Notes under the pieces: generated by a model
Database searches by the model: none
What the model was told of the DNA's origin: nothing
The model's input: only the letters and a program-made list of their open reading frames with translations
Assembly: GCA_910577835.1 (NCBI GenBank)
Contig: CAJTOU010000024.1
Coordinates: 1 to 49,936, forward strand
Direction of reading: 5' to 3'
DNA from: an uncultured Lachnospiraceae bacterium
Lineage (GTDB): Bacteria; Bacillota_A; Clostridia; Lachnospirales; Lachnospiraceae
Length of the DNA: 49,936 nt
Position numbers and translations under genes: made by a program
Part shown: piece by piece, positions 24,735-33,747 of the stretch
Numbering within the stretch: position 1 is the first letter of the stretch
Layout of the letters: every line of letters begins with the position of its first letter

Positions 24735-25991
24735 TTACTGTTTATTCTTTTCGGTAACTGTTTCGATATGGTGAATGGTTTCTGAATTTGTATCTTTTGG
24801 AATATTAAAATAGCAGACTGCCTCTATTGCTACATTTTCGCTGAGAGAAACTTTTTTCACCAGTCGATAGGAACCATTTTCAAGTTTCCCATAGACATTT
24901 GACCAGTCAACTGTAAAAGAATATGCTTCACCAGTCGCTATTGGCCATTTCATATCCTGAAACGATACACTATCGCTGACATAATCACATATTTCCCATT
25001 TATCTTCTAATTCCTCAATATAATAAACCTCGCCACTGTATCCGTCCATACCACTTGTATTAATAATTTGAAAAGAGGCTCCTGAAGGTGTAAGTGTATT
25101 TTCCTCAACAACTAGCGAAATATGTTTCTCTGCATACTGTATCTGCTCATTCAAATAAAGAAAATATTCATTCAGCTTTTCATACATATTTGTCTGCGTA
25201 TATTGAAAATCATATTCATATAAAAATTTATATTCCTCCTGTTTTAAAATTTTATTATTTTCTTCACTATACTGTATATTGTCATTTACCGTACTGATTA
25301 AAAGCATGGAATCTGAAAGGTAATCATTAATTTCATAATAAAATTGTGCCATTTTAGGAATATTCTCAGCATAACCCTCTGTATCTGACAGATTAAAAAA
25401 CATATCATTTTCATTTATTACTGTTTTTTCTCCTATATTATTAAGTAAAAAAAATTCATAGTGATAATTTCCTATTCCCTGATATAAGATAGGCCTATAT
25501 TCAATAAAATAAACAAATCCTTCCCTTTCACAGAGATAAAGCTCACTCCAGTCAGGATAAGCAGAAGAAAATGCAGTTTGATAAATAATATTTTCACTGC
25601 TTCCGTCTGTAATTGTGCAACCGGCCATTCTTGATTCATACTCTGCTGGAATATCAATTGTAATCTTATCTTTTATTCCATCCTGATTTACATCATAGTC
25701 TAACCATATAATCTGCTTTTTCTCTTCTATATCTGACATTTTGTCTTCTGTTCCTAATTCCCTTCCTTCACTTGTATTTTCTCCTGCCGGCTGAATATTT
25801 TTCTTTTGTTGTACGCCAATGCTTCTTACAATAACTGCTCCGGTAAATATTGTAATGCACGCCGCAAGCGTAGCAAATTTAATTATATTTCCATTTACTT
25901 TTTTCTTTTTTCTTATAATTGGCTCCCTTGCCTCTTCTATAATATCTGCTTCTAGGTTATTCAGTTCCTTTAAAAAATCTTCTCCTTTCAT
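24735..25991 (-). CDS. Membrane-anchored Ig-like protein paired with an ECF sigma factor (possible anti-sigma/sensor)
   Basis: 418 residues. The cytoplasmic N-terminus (MKGEDFLKELNNLEADIIEEA, about 38 residues) precedes one membrane segment (FATLAACITIFTGAVIV). The large extracellular part includes DYDVNQDGIKDKITID, which resembles a calcium-binding loop. The last ~120 residues form a bacterial Ig-like domain (WSNVYGKLENGSYRLVKKV). Its start codon overlaps the stop of the sigma gene by ATGA, so the proteins are made together, as for sigma/anti-sigma pairs. The paralogue at 37860-38765 has the same N-terminus, membrane segment and C-terminal domain, but lacks most of the middle. No classical zinc anti-sigma motif (HxxxCxxC) is present, so the anti-sigma role is inference. 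Confidence 0.8.
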   Translation of the reverse strand: MKGEDFLKELNNLEADIIEEAREPIIRKKKKVNGNIIKFATLAACITIFTGAVIVRSIGVQQKKNIQPAGENTSEGRELGTEDKMSDIEEKKQIIWLDYDVNQDGIKDKITIDIPAEYESRMAGCTITDGSSENIIYQTAFSSAYPDWSELYLCEREGFVYFIEYRPILYQGIGNYHYEFFLLNNIGEKTVINENDMFFNLSDTEGYAENIPKMAQFYYEINDYLSDSMLLISTVNDNIQYSEENNKILKQEEYKFLYEYDFQYTQTNMYEKLNEYFLYLNEQIQYAEKHISLVVEENTLTPSGASFQIINTSGMDGYSGEVYYIEELEDKWEICDYVSDSVSFQDMKWPIATGEAYSFTVDWSNVYGKLENGSYRLVKKVSLSENVAIEAVCYFNIPKDTNSETIHHIETVTEKNKQ

Positions 25992-26545
25992 ATGTTAATT
26001 CCCTCCTTTTCAAGGTATTCTTTCAGCTTATTTCTTGTCCGAAATAATATAGACTTTATCTTTCCCTCACTCATATGCAGCATCTCTGCAATAATCGCAA
26101 TGCTATCCCCATACCAATAACGCCTGACGAAAATAATACGGTGTTCATATTTTATGGATTTTAAGAAGACACTCACTGTTCTTGAAATCTCTTTGCCCTC
26201 TAATTTTATCTCATCATCTACATGCCTCAGAATATGATTTTCAATCTCTTCGGACAGCTCCACAAGATTTGCACTCCGCTTCTGTGCATTGTGATAATCC
26301 AGCCTTCCAAAAGAAATATAACGCACCATTTTCGCCAGATAGGCAAACAGATTGTCCGGTCTTTCAGGTGGAATATGATTCCATGCAGCAAGAAGAGTGT
26401 CATTAAAACACTCTCCTGCCTCATGCACATCCTTCAGAATATTTTTTGATATATGCGTAAGTCCAGCTTCATATTTTTTGCTGGTTTCCTCCAGTGCAGA
26501 TTCATTGCGGGCAAAGTACAAATCAATAATGTCTTTATCTTCCAT
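25988..26545 (-). CDS. ECF-type RNA polymerase sigma factor
   Basis: 185 residues. Region 2 is about 10-85 (LFAYLAKMVRYISFGRLDYHNAQKR) and region 4 about 125-180 (RRYWYGDSIAIIAEMLHMSEGKIKSILFRTRNKL, with a helix-turn-helix). GAGGAAAAGTT precedes the ATG. It is the middle gene of C39 peptidase - sigma - Ig-like protein, with gaps of 14 nt and an ATGA overlap. A close paralogue of identical length is at 38762-39319, and both operons share a promoter-like block, which suggests autoregulation. Confidence 0.93.
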   Translation of the reverse strand: MEDKDIIDLYFARNESALEETSKKYEAGLTHISKNILKDVHEAGECFNDTLLAAWNHIPPERPDNLFAYLAKMVRYISFGRLDYHNAQKRSANLVELSEEIENHILRHVDDEIKLEGKEISRTVSVFLKSIKYEHRIIFVRRYWYGDSIAIIAEMLHMSEGKIKSILFRTRNKLKEYLEKEGINI

Positions 26546-26559
26546 AACTTTTCCTCATT

Positions 26560-27576
26560 TTACTGTATTTTCTCTGCTGTTATTCTTTCCGGAATCTTTT
26601 TATATGACGAATTATTCCATACTGCCCATCCATTCTTTATCTGACTGCCAAATTCCTGATACGTATATCCTTTGTCTGTCCGAAGCCGGCTGTTTGGGTC
26701 CTTGACATAAAATTTTCCATTTTCATACTTATAAACCAGAATAAAGTGACCTCCCTTTGTAAAAATTCCGGGTCCCATACTTAGAATAACAAGTTTCCCT
26801 TCTTCTAATTCTTTTTTTATGCTATCTTCCTCTATATGAATATTTTCCGAACTAAGCCCCAGTTTTTGCGCACCTCCAAGCATTAAATCCCATGCAGTTC
26901 CCACTCCGTCTACATAGTATCCATTGTCCTGTGCAAACTGGCACAGCGCAGCAGGTGTATACTGTGTTTTCCCTGTAAGCGCTACCACTGCCATGGAAAG
27001 GCAGCAGGGACCACAGCCGGAATCTCCAATCACGTTATCCCCATAATGAAGATATCCCCACCGCTCATCCCACTGGATAAAAGTCGGTATACTTCCCTTT
27101 ACATAATCCTCTGAAATATCAATAATACTGCTGTGCTTTTTGCGGATTTCTTCAGGATATTTCAAAACAAAATCAAGAACCTCCTCATATTTTACAAGAA
27201 ATTCTATCATTTCAGGTGGATATGCCCCCTGATTTTTAATAATAAACTGCAATTTTTCACGATTTTCCAAATCTGTATTCATTCTTTCTTTTAACTGCGA
27301 AAGCAGGTTTTGGTCATTATGATAGATATAAATACTTTTATCCCATGTAATTTTTGACAGACTGACCTCATCTGATTTTTCATCTGCATCCGTTTCCTGT
27401 TCTTCTTTTGTTTCTGGCGGCTTCTGCTGAAGCTTTATTGTTTTCGCCTTTCCTGTAACATTTATTGTAAGAAATATAATTCCTACCATAAAGCAGACAG
27501 TAAAAACAATCCTTTGTATCCTCTGACGTCTTCTTCTTTTGCTGATTTTTCGGCTGAATGACTTTTGCATGTCCAT
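26560..27576 (-). CDS. Membrane-anchored C39-like cysteine peptidase
   Basis: 338 residues. A basic N-terminus and a membrane anchor (about 22-40, IVFTVCFMVGIIFLTINV) put the rest outside. A spacer of about 120 residues is followed by a Peptidase_C39_2 domain with likely catalytic Cys188 in GDSGCGPCC, His277 in KGGHFILVY and Asp293 in YVKDPNS. Standalone proteins of this type are peptidases or papain-fold enzymes of the envelope; they are not fused to an ABC exporter as bacteriocin processors are. The first ATG (27576) has AGGAGG 4-5 nt upstream. It heads the ECF operon, an arrangement consistent with cleaving or sensing an envelope substrate linked to the sigma pathway. Confidence 0.85.
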   Translation of the reverse strand: MDMQKSFSRKISKRRRRQRIQRIVFTVCFMVGIIFLTINVTGKAKTIKLQQKPPETKEEQETDADEKSDEVSLSKITWDKSIYIYHNDQNLLSQLKERMNTDLENREKLQFIIKNQGAYPPEMIEFLVKYEEVLDFVLKYPEEIRKKHSSIIDISEDYVKGSIPTFIQWDERWGYLHYGDNVIGDSGCGPCCLSMAVVALTGKTQYTPAALCQFAQDNGYYVDGVGTAWDLMLGGAQKLGLSSENIHIEEDSIKKELEEGKLVILSMGPGIFTKGGHFILVYKYENGKFYVKDPNSRLRTDKGYTYQEFGSQIKNGWAVWNNSSYKKIPERITAEKIQ

Positions 27577-27615
27577 AAAACCTCCTGTATTAATTTTTTT
27601 TATTCTCTCCCTAAA

Positions 27616-27656
27616 GGCCCTCACTATATAAGTGGGAATTTCAATAGAAAGGTTTC
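27616..27656 (-). promoter_or_regulatory. ECF-type promoter block, copy 1
   Basis: On the minus strand: GAAACCT, 13 nt, CCCACTTA, then TATAGTGAGGGCC. The same order (GAAACCT, 14 nt, CCCACTTA, AAGGGTGAAGGACC) occurs upstream of the paralogous sigma gene at 39364-39406. GAAAC-type -35 elements are common for ECF factors. Conservation limited to this block within A/T-rich DNA suggests a promoter recognised by these sigma factors. Confidence 0.65.
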
Positions 27657-27806
27657 ATTTTAGTTTTTCTCTTTTTTCTTTTAATATCAGGTTATTTTAT
27701 TATTTTGCTTTATATGATATTTTTATGAATTTTTATGATAGAAAAAATCCGCAAAAAAAGGACTAATGGCAAGTATAAACACAAAAAATCAGATTCTTTA
27801 AAATAC

Positions 27807-27842
27807 AACAAGGGACACTTCTTTACATAAAGTATCCCTTGT
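27807..27842 (-). terminator. Hairpin downstream of purC
   Basis: AACAAGGGA.. pairs with ..TCCCTTGTT over 14 positions with one mismatch, loop of 8 nt; read on the minus strand it is followed by GTATTTTAAAG. A likely terminator for purC, though the T-run is broken. Confidence 0.6.
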
Positions 27843-27893
27843 TGCTCGTTCTATTTCTATTTCACAGGAATTTTCCTGATATTTCCCATATTA

Positions 27894-28769
27894 CTATTTA
27901 TCAAACTTCTCTCCTGTAAGCAGCTCATAAGCCTCTTTATATTTCGCCACAGTTTTATCCACCACTTCTTCCGGCAGTTTATAATCACTTTCAGGATTTG
28001 CCTTTAACCAGTCTCTTACATACTGTTTGTCAAAAGAAGGCTGTCCCTGTCCGGCTTTGTAACCCTCCAGCGGCCAGAATCTTGAGCTGTCCGGTGTAAG
28101 CATTTCATCGCCAAGCACAACTTCACCTTTTTCATCAAGTCCAAATTCAAATTTGGTATCTGCGATAATAATCCCTTTTTCAAGCGCATATTCTGCACAT
28201 TTTTTATAAAGAGCAATTGTACAGTCTTTGATTTTTTCAGCATATTCCCTGCCTTTACCCGGAAACTGCTTCTCTAGTACCTCTATACTCTGTTCAAAAG
28301 AAATATTTTCATCATGGTCTCCAATTTCTGCCTTTGTACTTGGTGTATAAATTGGCTCTGGCAGCTTTTCTGATTCCTGCAGTCCCTCTGGCAGCGCAAT
28401 ACCGCAGACCATGCCGTTTTTCTGATAGCTTGCCCATCCGCTTCCTGTAATATATCCGCGCACAATACACTCAATTGGAAGCATATTCAGCTTTTTACAC
28501 ATCATACTGTTTCCGTCAAAGTTTTCATTTCTGAAAAATTCCGGCATATCCTTTACATCTATCGAAAGCATATGATTTGGAACAATTTCTCTTGTATAAT
28601 CAAACCAAAATTTTGACATCTGAGTTAAAATGGTTCCCTTTTTAGAAACCTTGTTTTTTAAAATAACATCAAATGCCGATATACGGTCTGTTGCTACAAT
28701 AATCAGGGTGTCTCCGTTATCATATACCTCCCGAACCTTTCCTTCTTTTGCCGGTTTAAATTCCTTCAT
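27894..28769 (-). CDS. purC: Phosphoribosylaminoimidazole-succinocarboxamide synthase
   Basis: Joins CAIR and aspartate with ATP to form SAICAR in purine synthesis. 291 residues. N-terminal KEGKVREVYDNGDTLIIVATD and DRISAFDV are the SAICAR synthase nucleotide-binding signature, followed by LPIECIVRGYITGSGWASY and DTKFEFGLDEKGEVVLGDEM. GGAGGATATAAAG puts the start at ATG 28769 rather than the in-frame ATG 15 nt earlier, which overlaps the ribosome site. It is separated from other pur genes; purL lies 11 kb away on the same strand. Confidence 0.97.
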   Translation of the reverse strand: MKEFKPAKEGKVREVYDNGDTLIIVATDRISAFDVILKNKVSKKGTILTQMSKFWFDYTREIVPNHMLSIDVKDMPEFFRNENFDGNSMMCKKLNMLPIECIVRGYITGSGWASYQKNGMVCGIALPEGLQESEKLPEPIYTPSTKAEIGDHDENISFEQSIEVLEKQFPGKGREYAEKIKDCTIALYKKCAEYALEKGIIIADTKFEFGLDEKGEVVLGDEMLTPDSSRFWPLEGYKAGQGQPSFDKQYVRDWLKANPESDYKLPEEVVDKTVAKYKEAYELLTGEKFDK

Positions 28770-28816
28770 CTTTATATCCTCCATTTGTATAGTAAATTAT
28801 TCTGTTGGTTTCTCCA

Positions 28817-30538
28817 TTATATTATAATCTTTCTGTATTCGTCAATCACTTTATTTGAGAGCCATTTTTCCATAGTCTGAAAAATCAAATTCATTTTTAA
28901 AGGTTTGGCAATATGGTCGTTCATACCTGCATCCTTACTCTTTGTAATATCATCTGCAAAGGCATTTGCTGTCATTGCAATAATTGGTATATTCTGCATA
29001 TCCTTTCTGACAGAATTTCGTATTTCATTTGCCACCATATAGCCGTCCATTTTAGGCATACGAATATCCATAAATATCAGGTCAAAGTAATCTGGAGGCG
29101 TATTTTCAAGCTTCTTCAATGCCTCCAGTCCATTTTCCGCTGTTTCTACCTCAGCGCCTGTTGTTTTAATAATTTCAGATGCTATCTCAAGATTCAAGTC
29201 ATTATCTTCCGCAATCAATACTCTGCACCCTGAAAAATCCGGTTTCTGCGGGTGACAGATTTCCTCTGTAACAGCAATCATTTTATTATTTTCTTTATAA
29301 ATATCTTCTTGTATACTTTTTCCCTGTATACTTTCTTTGTATATGTTTTTTTCACATACACTTTCCATATGTACAATTTCCTCAAGCAGTCTGTAAATTT
29401 TAGAACAAAACAGCGGTTTCATAATAAACCGATTATTTTCTGTGTTTTCTGTTTCATTCTGCTCCTGCCGGTCATAAAACATCTGAACTAAAATCATTGT
29501 ATTCTTATTTAATTTTTTCTTTAATTTTTCAGATGTTTCTGCATAATATTTGCCATCACACAAGATAAGATTATAATATCTGCCTGTCTGATTTATTGTT
29601 TCCACCAGTTTTACAGCCTCTTTTGCATTTTTACAGATATCACAATGAATCCCTGCCTTCTTTAGCTGTTTTAAAACAGGAATTTCCATATCATCCACAA
29701 CAAGCACTGACATTTTTTGAAATTCTTTACAGGATTTTTCACGATATTTCAGATGCATTGTGACAATAAATTCTGAGCCCTGTCCCAAAACGCTCTTTAC
29801 TTTAATATCACCGCTCATCATTTGTACAATATTCTTTGCAATAGCCATACCAAGTCCGTTTCCTTCTACTGGTTTGAATTCAGCATTCTCAGCTCTCAGA
29901 AACGGGTCAAAAATATGTTTTACAAATTCCTCCTCCATTCCAATTCCATTATCTCTGAATATAAATTCATAGCATGTCCTATCTTTTATATGTGATTCCT
30001 TTTCTGTAATTTCCACCACAATTTTCCCACCATCATTTGTGTATTTTACAGCATTACTTAAAAAATTCATAAGTACTTCTTTTATACGCATGGAATCTCC
30101 CACAATATCTTCATGAGACAGATGATTTATATTAATTTCCAATGTATGATTTTTTGCATAAATCTGTGGATTTATAATTGCCAATATGTCATCTATAATA
30201 TCACTTAAATTGGTTTCACATTCTTTAAGATTTAAACTGCCACTTTCTATTTTATTCATATCCAGTATTTCATTAATTAAGTTTAATAAATGATTACCAG
30301 ACAATGAAATCTTTTTCAGACAATCCTGTACACGTTTTTTATTGTCAATATGAGCAACCGCAAGGTCTGTCATTCCAATAATGGTATTTAGTGGTGTTCT
30401 GATATCATGGCTCATGCGGTTAATAAACTCTGATTTAATTCGATTTGATGTCTCCGCTGCTTCTATGGCAGCTCTCAGACGCTCTTCCCGTATTTTTTCT
30501 TCAGAAATATATTCCTTATCCCTATCAAAATTTTTCAA
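28817..30538 (-). CDS. Sensor-less hybrid histidine kinase with two receiver domains
   Basis: 573 residues, soluble. A short coiled-coil start leads directly into the H-box (H44 in RMSHDIRTPLN), then the ATPase domain with N-box MNFLSNAVKYT, G1 DNGIGM and G2 GNGLGMAIAK. A first receiver-like domain (about 270-390) is divergent: it keeps VLVVDD, LILCDG and MKP but little else. A linker with repeated ESIQ/KSIQ/IYKE units comes next, then a canonical receiver with D491 in FMDIRMPKMDGY, MTANAFADD and IAKPL. No input domain is present, so the signal must come from a partner. The start is a TTG at 30538 with AAAGGAGA upstream. No DNA-binding regulator is adjacent. Confidence 0.9.
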   Translation of the reverse strand: MKNFDRDKEYISEEKIREERLRAAIEAAETSNRIKSEFINRMSHDIRTPLNTIIGMTDLAVAHIDNKKRVQDCLKKISLSGNHLLNLINEILDMNKIESGSLNLKECETNLSDIIDDILAIINPQIYAKNHTLEININHLSHEDIVGDSMRIKEVLMNFLSNAVKYTNDGGKIVVEITEKESHIKDRTCYEFIFRDNGIGMEEEFVKHIFDPFLRAENAEFKPVEGNGLGMAIAKNIVQMMSGDIKVKSVLGQGSEFIVTMHLKYREKSCKEFQKMSVLVVDDMEIPVLKQLKKAGIHCDICKNAKEAVKLVETINQTGRYYNLILCDGKYYAETSEKLKKKLNKNTMILVQMFYDRQEQNETENTENNRFIMKPLFCSKIYRLLEEIVHMESVCEKNIYKESIQGKSIQEDIYKENNKMIAVTEEICHPQKPDFSGCRVLIAEDNDLNLEIASEIIKTTGAEVETAENGLEALKKLENTPPDYFDLIFMDIRMPKMDGYMVANEIRNSVRKDMQNIPIIAMTANAFADDITKSKDAGMNDHIAKPLKMNLIFQTMEKWLSNKVIDEYRKIII

Positions 30539-30707
30539 CCTGTATTTCTCCTTTCATTTTAAGCAATCCGAAATGCTTTAAAGCAGGCCTGCTTTACATT
30601 CTTCATTTCCCATTGTATCATATCTGCTTTCAAACATACAAGACTTTTCAAGAAAAATTTACTCACATTATACAATGCTCACTCTTTTTTTACATATTTT
30701 AATTTAA

Positions 30708-31424
30708 TTATACAATCGCAGCGGCTTTGACAAGTCTTTGTCTTGTCTCATGTGTCATAAGGTCTGCGAGCCTTGTTGGCATTGGAATATGACTTTCCCA
30801 CGTTGTCATCTGACACACTGCTGTTGTCGCTGTATCCAAATCTATTTGATTACCGACAGATACAAATACTGGTTTTACCCCTTTATGCGTTCTCAACGCC
30901 CTTCCGTATATCTCTCCCTTTATTTGAATATCCGTATAGGCATACTCTTTGTCCTCCGGCATAGTGAAATCAGTATTATCTATTTTATAATAGCTTTTTG
31001 CAACACCAATTGCTGGTTTCCCAAGTATAATTCCCGCATGGCAGGCAAGTCCCATATGACGCGGATGGAGATATCCGTTTCCATCAAAGAAATAGAGGTC
31101 TGGACGGCATGAGAGCTTTTTATCTGCCTGCAAAAATAATGGAAGCTCCCGAAAAGCAAGACAAGCGGGAATATATGGAACCTCTACCGGCGCTGTATGC
31201 TCACTTCGCTCTAATACCTGATGAGACTGATAATCCAGCAGAACAATACAGCAGACAGCGTACTCTGTTTCGTTTTCTTTCCAGTATGCAAGGTCTACAC
31301 CTGCAACAGTTTTTACAGAAGATAATGATATAATATCTCTGGTATTAATTTTCGATTTCAGAGAATTTTGAATTTCTGTAAATTTTTGCTTGTATTCAGC
31401 AATTATCTGCTGTTTTTCATCCAT
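30708..31424 (-). CDS. nfi: Endonuclease V
   Basis: Cuts DNA (or RNA) one base 3' of deoxyinosine, repairing deaminated adenine. 238 residues with family motifs VAGVDLAY (catalytic Asp), YIPACLAFRELP and FFDGNGYLHPRHMGLACHAG. The ATG at 31424 has AGGAAG upstream; the eight extra codons to 31448 are not supported. It ends 170 bp before the kinase start. Confidence 0.94.
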   Translation of the reverse strand: MDEKQQIIAEYKQKFTEIQNSLKSKINTRDIISLSSVKTVAGVDLAYWKENETEYAVCCIVLLDYQSHQVLERSEHTAPVEVPYIPACLAFRELPLFLQADKKLSCRPDLYFFDGNGYLHPRHMGLACHAGIILGKPAIGVAKSYYKIDNTDFTMPEDKEYAYTDIQIKGEIYGRALRTHKGVKPVFVSVGNQIDLDTATTAVCQMTTWESHIPMPTRLADLMTHETRQRLVKAAAIV

Positions 31425-31493
31425 TTGCGTCTTCCTTTCTGAGAACAAGTTTCTATATCTGATTATTTTTATGTCAGCTCATTTATTCAATTA

Positions 31494-32057
31494 TTAATTT
31501 ACAAAACTTACAGATTTTTCCATATTTATCTCATGTGGAGCTTTCTCTGTATTTTTATACCCCACAGCAATACAAATGGCAAACTCATAATTCTTTGGAA
31601 ACTGACATATTTCTGCAAAATGTTCTTTTTTCTCTCCCTCCATTGCTTCCCGTATAATACCAATAATCAGACTGCCAAGCCCCATAGACTGTGCTGCCAG
31701 TGAAATATTCTCCACGCAGATGCCGGCATCCAGCTTACTCCAGTAAAAATCCTTATCTGCGCTGAGCATAAAAACGTGAGGCGCTCCATAATAAAAATTA
31801 TTGGGATTATTTTTAACGACTTCTTTTCTTTTTTCATCCGTCCTGCTCATTGCAAGTCGCCTGCGTTCCTCTTCAATCTCTGCCAGTACCGGATGCGAAC
31901 CGCAAAGCACCGAAATATGTATTTCTTGCATATTTCTCGCCGTAGGCGCCTGAAGTCCTGCTGTCAGCAAAGCATTAATTTCTTCTTCTTTCAGATTTTC
32001 TTCTCTATAAGCACGAATAGAACTGCGTTCTGAGATTGTCTTTAATACAGGATTCAT
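31494..32057 (-). CDS. Nitroreductase-family FMN oxidoreductase
   Basis: 187 residues. The FMN-binding start ISERSSIRAYREENL, a central LTAGLQAPTARN and IGIIREAMEG fit the small nitroreductase group; the likely electron donor is NAD(P)H and the substrate is unknown. AGGAGG is 7 nt upstream. Its ATG overlaps the stop of the preceding gene (ATGA), so the two are co-translated. Confidence 0.88.
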   Translation of the reverse strand: MNPVLKTISERSSIRAYREENLKEEEINALLTAGLQAPTARNMQEIHISVLCGSHPVLAEIEEERRRLAMSRTDEKRKEVVKNNPNNFYYGAPHVFMLSADKDFYWSKLDAGICVENISLAAQSMGLGSLIIGIIREAMEGEKKEHFAEICQFPKNYEFAICIAVGYKNTEKAPHEINMEKSVSFVN

Positions 32058-33043
32058 TCCATTTCCTCCTCATCTTTCCCTTTCTCATAAACTGTATTTT
32101 CTTCTTCAAAATAATAGTTTTTCATACAATCCATCATAGGGGTTTCATTTCCACACTCTGAACATTTATAGGTTCCATAATAATAAGGCAGAATTTTTAG
32201 GAGCTTGTCAAACTCTGCCATTGCAAGCAGATTGGAAAACCATACATAATCATCTTCCAAAGAACTTTTATCCCATTTTCCCAGAACAGAAGGTGCCGGC
32301 GTAATACAGCTATTTAAAAATTCTATATCGGATTCATTATCAATATCAACTTCCATATTTTCATTGCAGTCTCCGCAGCTTGGACATATTGCATATAAAC
32401 AATCATTATATGACATAAAAAATGTAAATGCCGCCTTTCTGTCGCTGCTTAAAACAGCGAAAACCGAGTTAAGAAACGCCTCTTTCTCATAAGAATCATT
32501 ACTTATCTGTCTTATTTCCTCCAGATGCTTCTCCAGAAAATTCTTTGTTATTTCCTGAAGCTTTAAAAGACTTAAACAATAATTTTCCATTATTTCGTCC
32601 GCTACTTCACTCTCTGCAATGTTCTTGTAAATTTCATTAGGTACATCTGTTCCAACCAAAAATCCCATATGTGTAATAAATGCCATCTGTCCTTCTACAT
32701 CATCTTCTTCCTGTTTCTTTTCCAAAATCCGTACAAGATATGGCATTGCCAGATAAGTCGCTTCATAAAAGCTCATCTGATGACAGAGCTGTTCCATAAG
32801 GTTTTCCATCGCAATTTTTTCAGTATCTTCCATATCTTCTTCTCTGCCCTGACGGCACTGTCTTCTTTCCACCAGCGCCATATCCCAGTCATCAAATTCC
32901 TTTTCCTCTCCTGTCAGAAGCTTTATATCGTATACCACATTTCCATACGCTCCCCGATATTCCTCCCACAATTCAGAGTCTAACGGAATCAGCTTCAATT
33001 CCCTGTCTGCACCTTCTGTTTTTTTAAAATGAAAAGTTGACAT
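32054..33043 (-). CDS. Hypothetical acidic protein with two CxxC pairs
   Basis: 329 residues, cytosolic, mostly helical and strongly acidic. Two zinc-knuckle-like cysteine pairs, ICPSCGDC near residue 220 and YKCSECGNE near residue 295, could jointly hold a metal. The N-terminal part contains a pattern seen in HEAT-like helical proteins (MSFYEATYLAMPYLVRILEKK). I do not recognise the family. AAGGAGAATTAAATT precedes the ATG. Translationally coupled to the nitroreductase gene. Confidence 0.75.
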   Translation of the reverse strand: MSTFHFKKTEGADRELKLIPLDSELWEEYRGAYGNVVYDIKLLTGEEKEFDDWDMALVERRQCRQGREEDMEDTEKIAMENLMEQLCHQMSFYEATYLAMPYLVRILEKKQEEDDVEGQMAFITHMGFLVGTDVPNEIYKNIAESEVADEIMENYCLSLLKLQEITKNFLEKHLEEIRQISNDSYEKEAFLNSVFAVLSSDRKAAFTFFMSYNDCLYAICPSCGDCNENMEVDIDNESDIEFLNSCITPAPSVLGKWDKSSLEDDYVWFSNLLAMAEFDKLLKILPYYYGTYKCSECGNETPMMDCMKNYYFEEENTVYEKGKDEEEME

Positions 33044-33116
33044 AATTTAATTCTCCTTATTTATAATTTATTTTTTATTCATTTCAGTCGGTTTGCAACC
33101 AGCACTATAAGTTATG

Positions 33117-33683
33117 TTAATCACATGATTTACTCCACAGATAACAGTAGCCCTGTGTTCTTGCGGCAAATCGATTTGTTTTTAAAAGCTCTTTTATTTC
33201 TGATTTTGTGTACCAGCCGGGGATAATTTCCTCAAGTGCGGAAGTACTTTTTTGAAATTCACCCTGCGCCCTTCCTACCACGCAGACATTTATCTCATTA
33301 CTAAAGCCTACTGCACTGTAACTTGGCCCTATAAAATCCTCTATCTCATATAATTCCAGCCCTGTTTCTTCCAGAAGCTCCCGCTTTGCTGCCTGCTCAG
33401 GAGTTTCTCCCACATCGATAAGTCCTGCCGGAAAGTTATACACCCAGTCGCCTACCGCCATTCGATATTCCCTATTTAACAAAATCCTTTTATTGCTTTT
33501 GTCTGTTGCAATAATCACCACCGCATCTGCCCTGTTTCCATGAAGCTGTTCAAAGGATTCTATATTTTTATTTCTGCTGATTATCTCATAAATTTTTTCC
33601 TGATGCTCCTCTGTTTCATAGGTCAAATCATAGCGTGTAATAAATTTTCCCTCTTCCTTCTTTTCTATTCCTTTAAATTTCAT
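33117..33683 (-). CDS. Nudix hydrolase, ADP-ribose pyrophosphatase-like
   Basis: 188 residues. The Nudix box spans residues 87-109 (GLIDVGETPEQAAKRELLEE, then TGLE), matching GX5EX7REUXEEXGU, preceded by the FPAG typical of ADP-ribose/NUDT5-like enzymes. It probably hydrolyses ADP-ribose or a related nucleoside diphosphate. The start at 33683 has only GAAAGAAGCAGG upstream. Single gene, 73 bp after the preceding gene on this strand begins. Confidence 0.9.
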   Translation of the reverse strand: MKFKGIEKKEEGKFITRYDLTYETEEHQEKIYEIISRNKNIESFEQLHGNRADAVVIIATDKSNKRILLNREYRMAVGDWVYNFPAGLIDVGETPEQAAKRELLEETGLELYEIEDFIGPSYSAVGFSNEINVCVVGRAQGEFQKSTSALEEIIPGWYTKSEIKELLKTNRFAARTQGYCYLWSKSCD

Positions 33684-33747
33684 ACCTGCTTCTTTCTTTT
33701 TGTTTGTATACTGTCAATCGCCACAGTGAACAGTCTCTTAAATGTTT

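Larger units (their letters stand above)
27577..27893. other. Gap of 317 bp between purC and the C39 peptidase operon
   Basis: Holds the ECF-type promoter block at 27616-27656 and the hairpin at 27807-27842; the rest is A/T-rich with no further feature. Confidence 0.55.
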
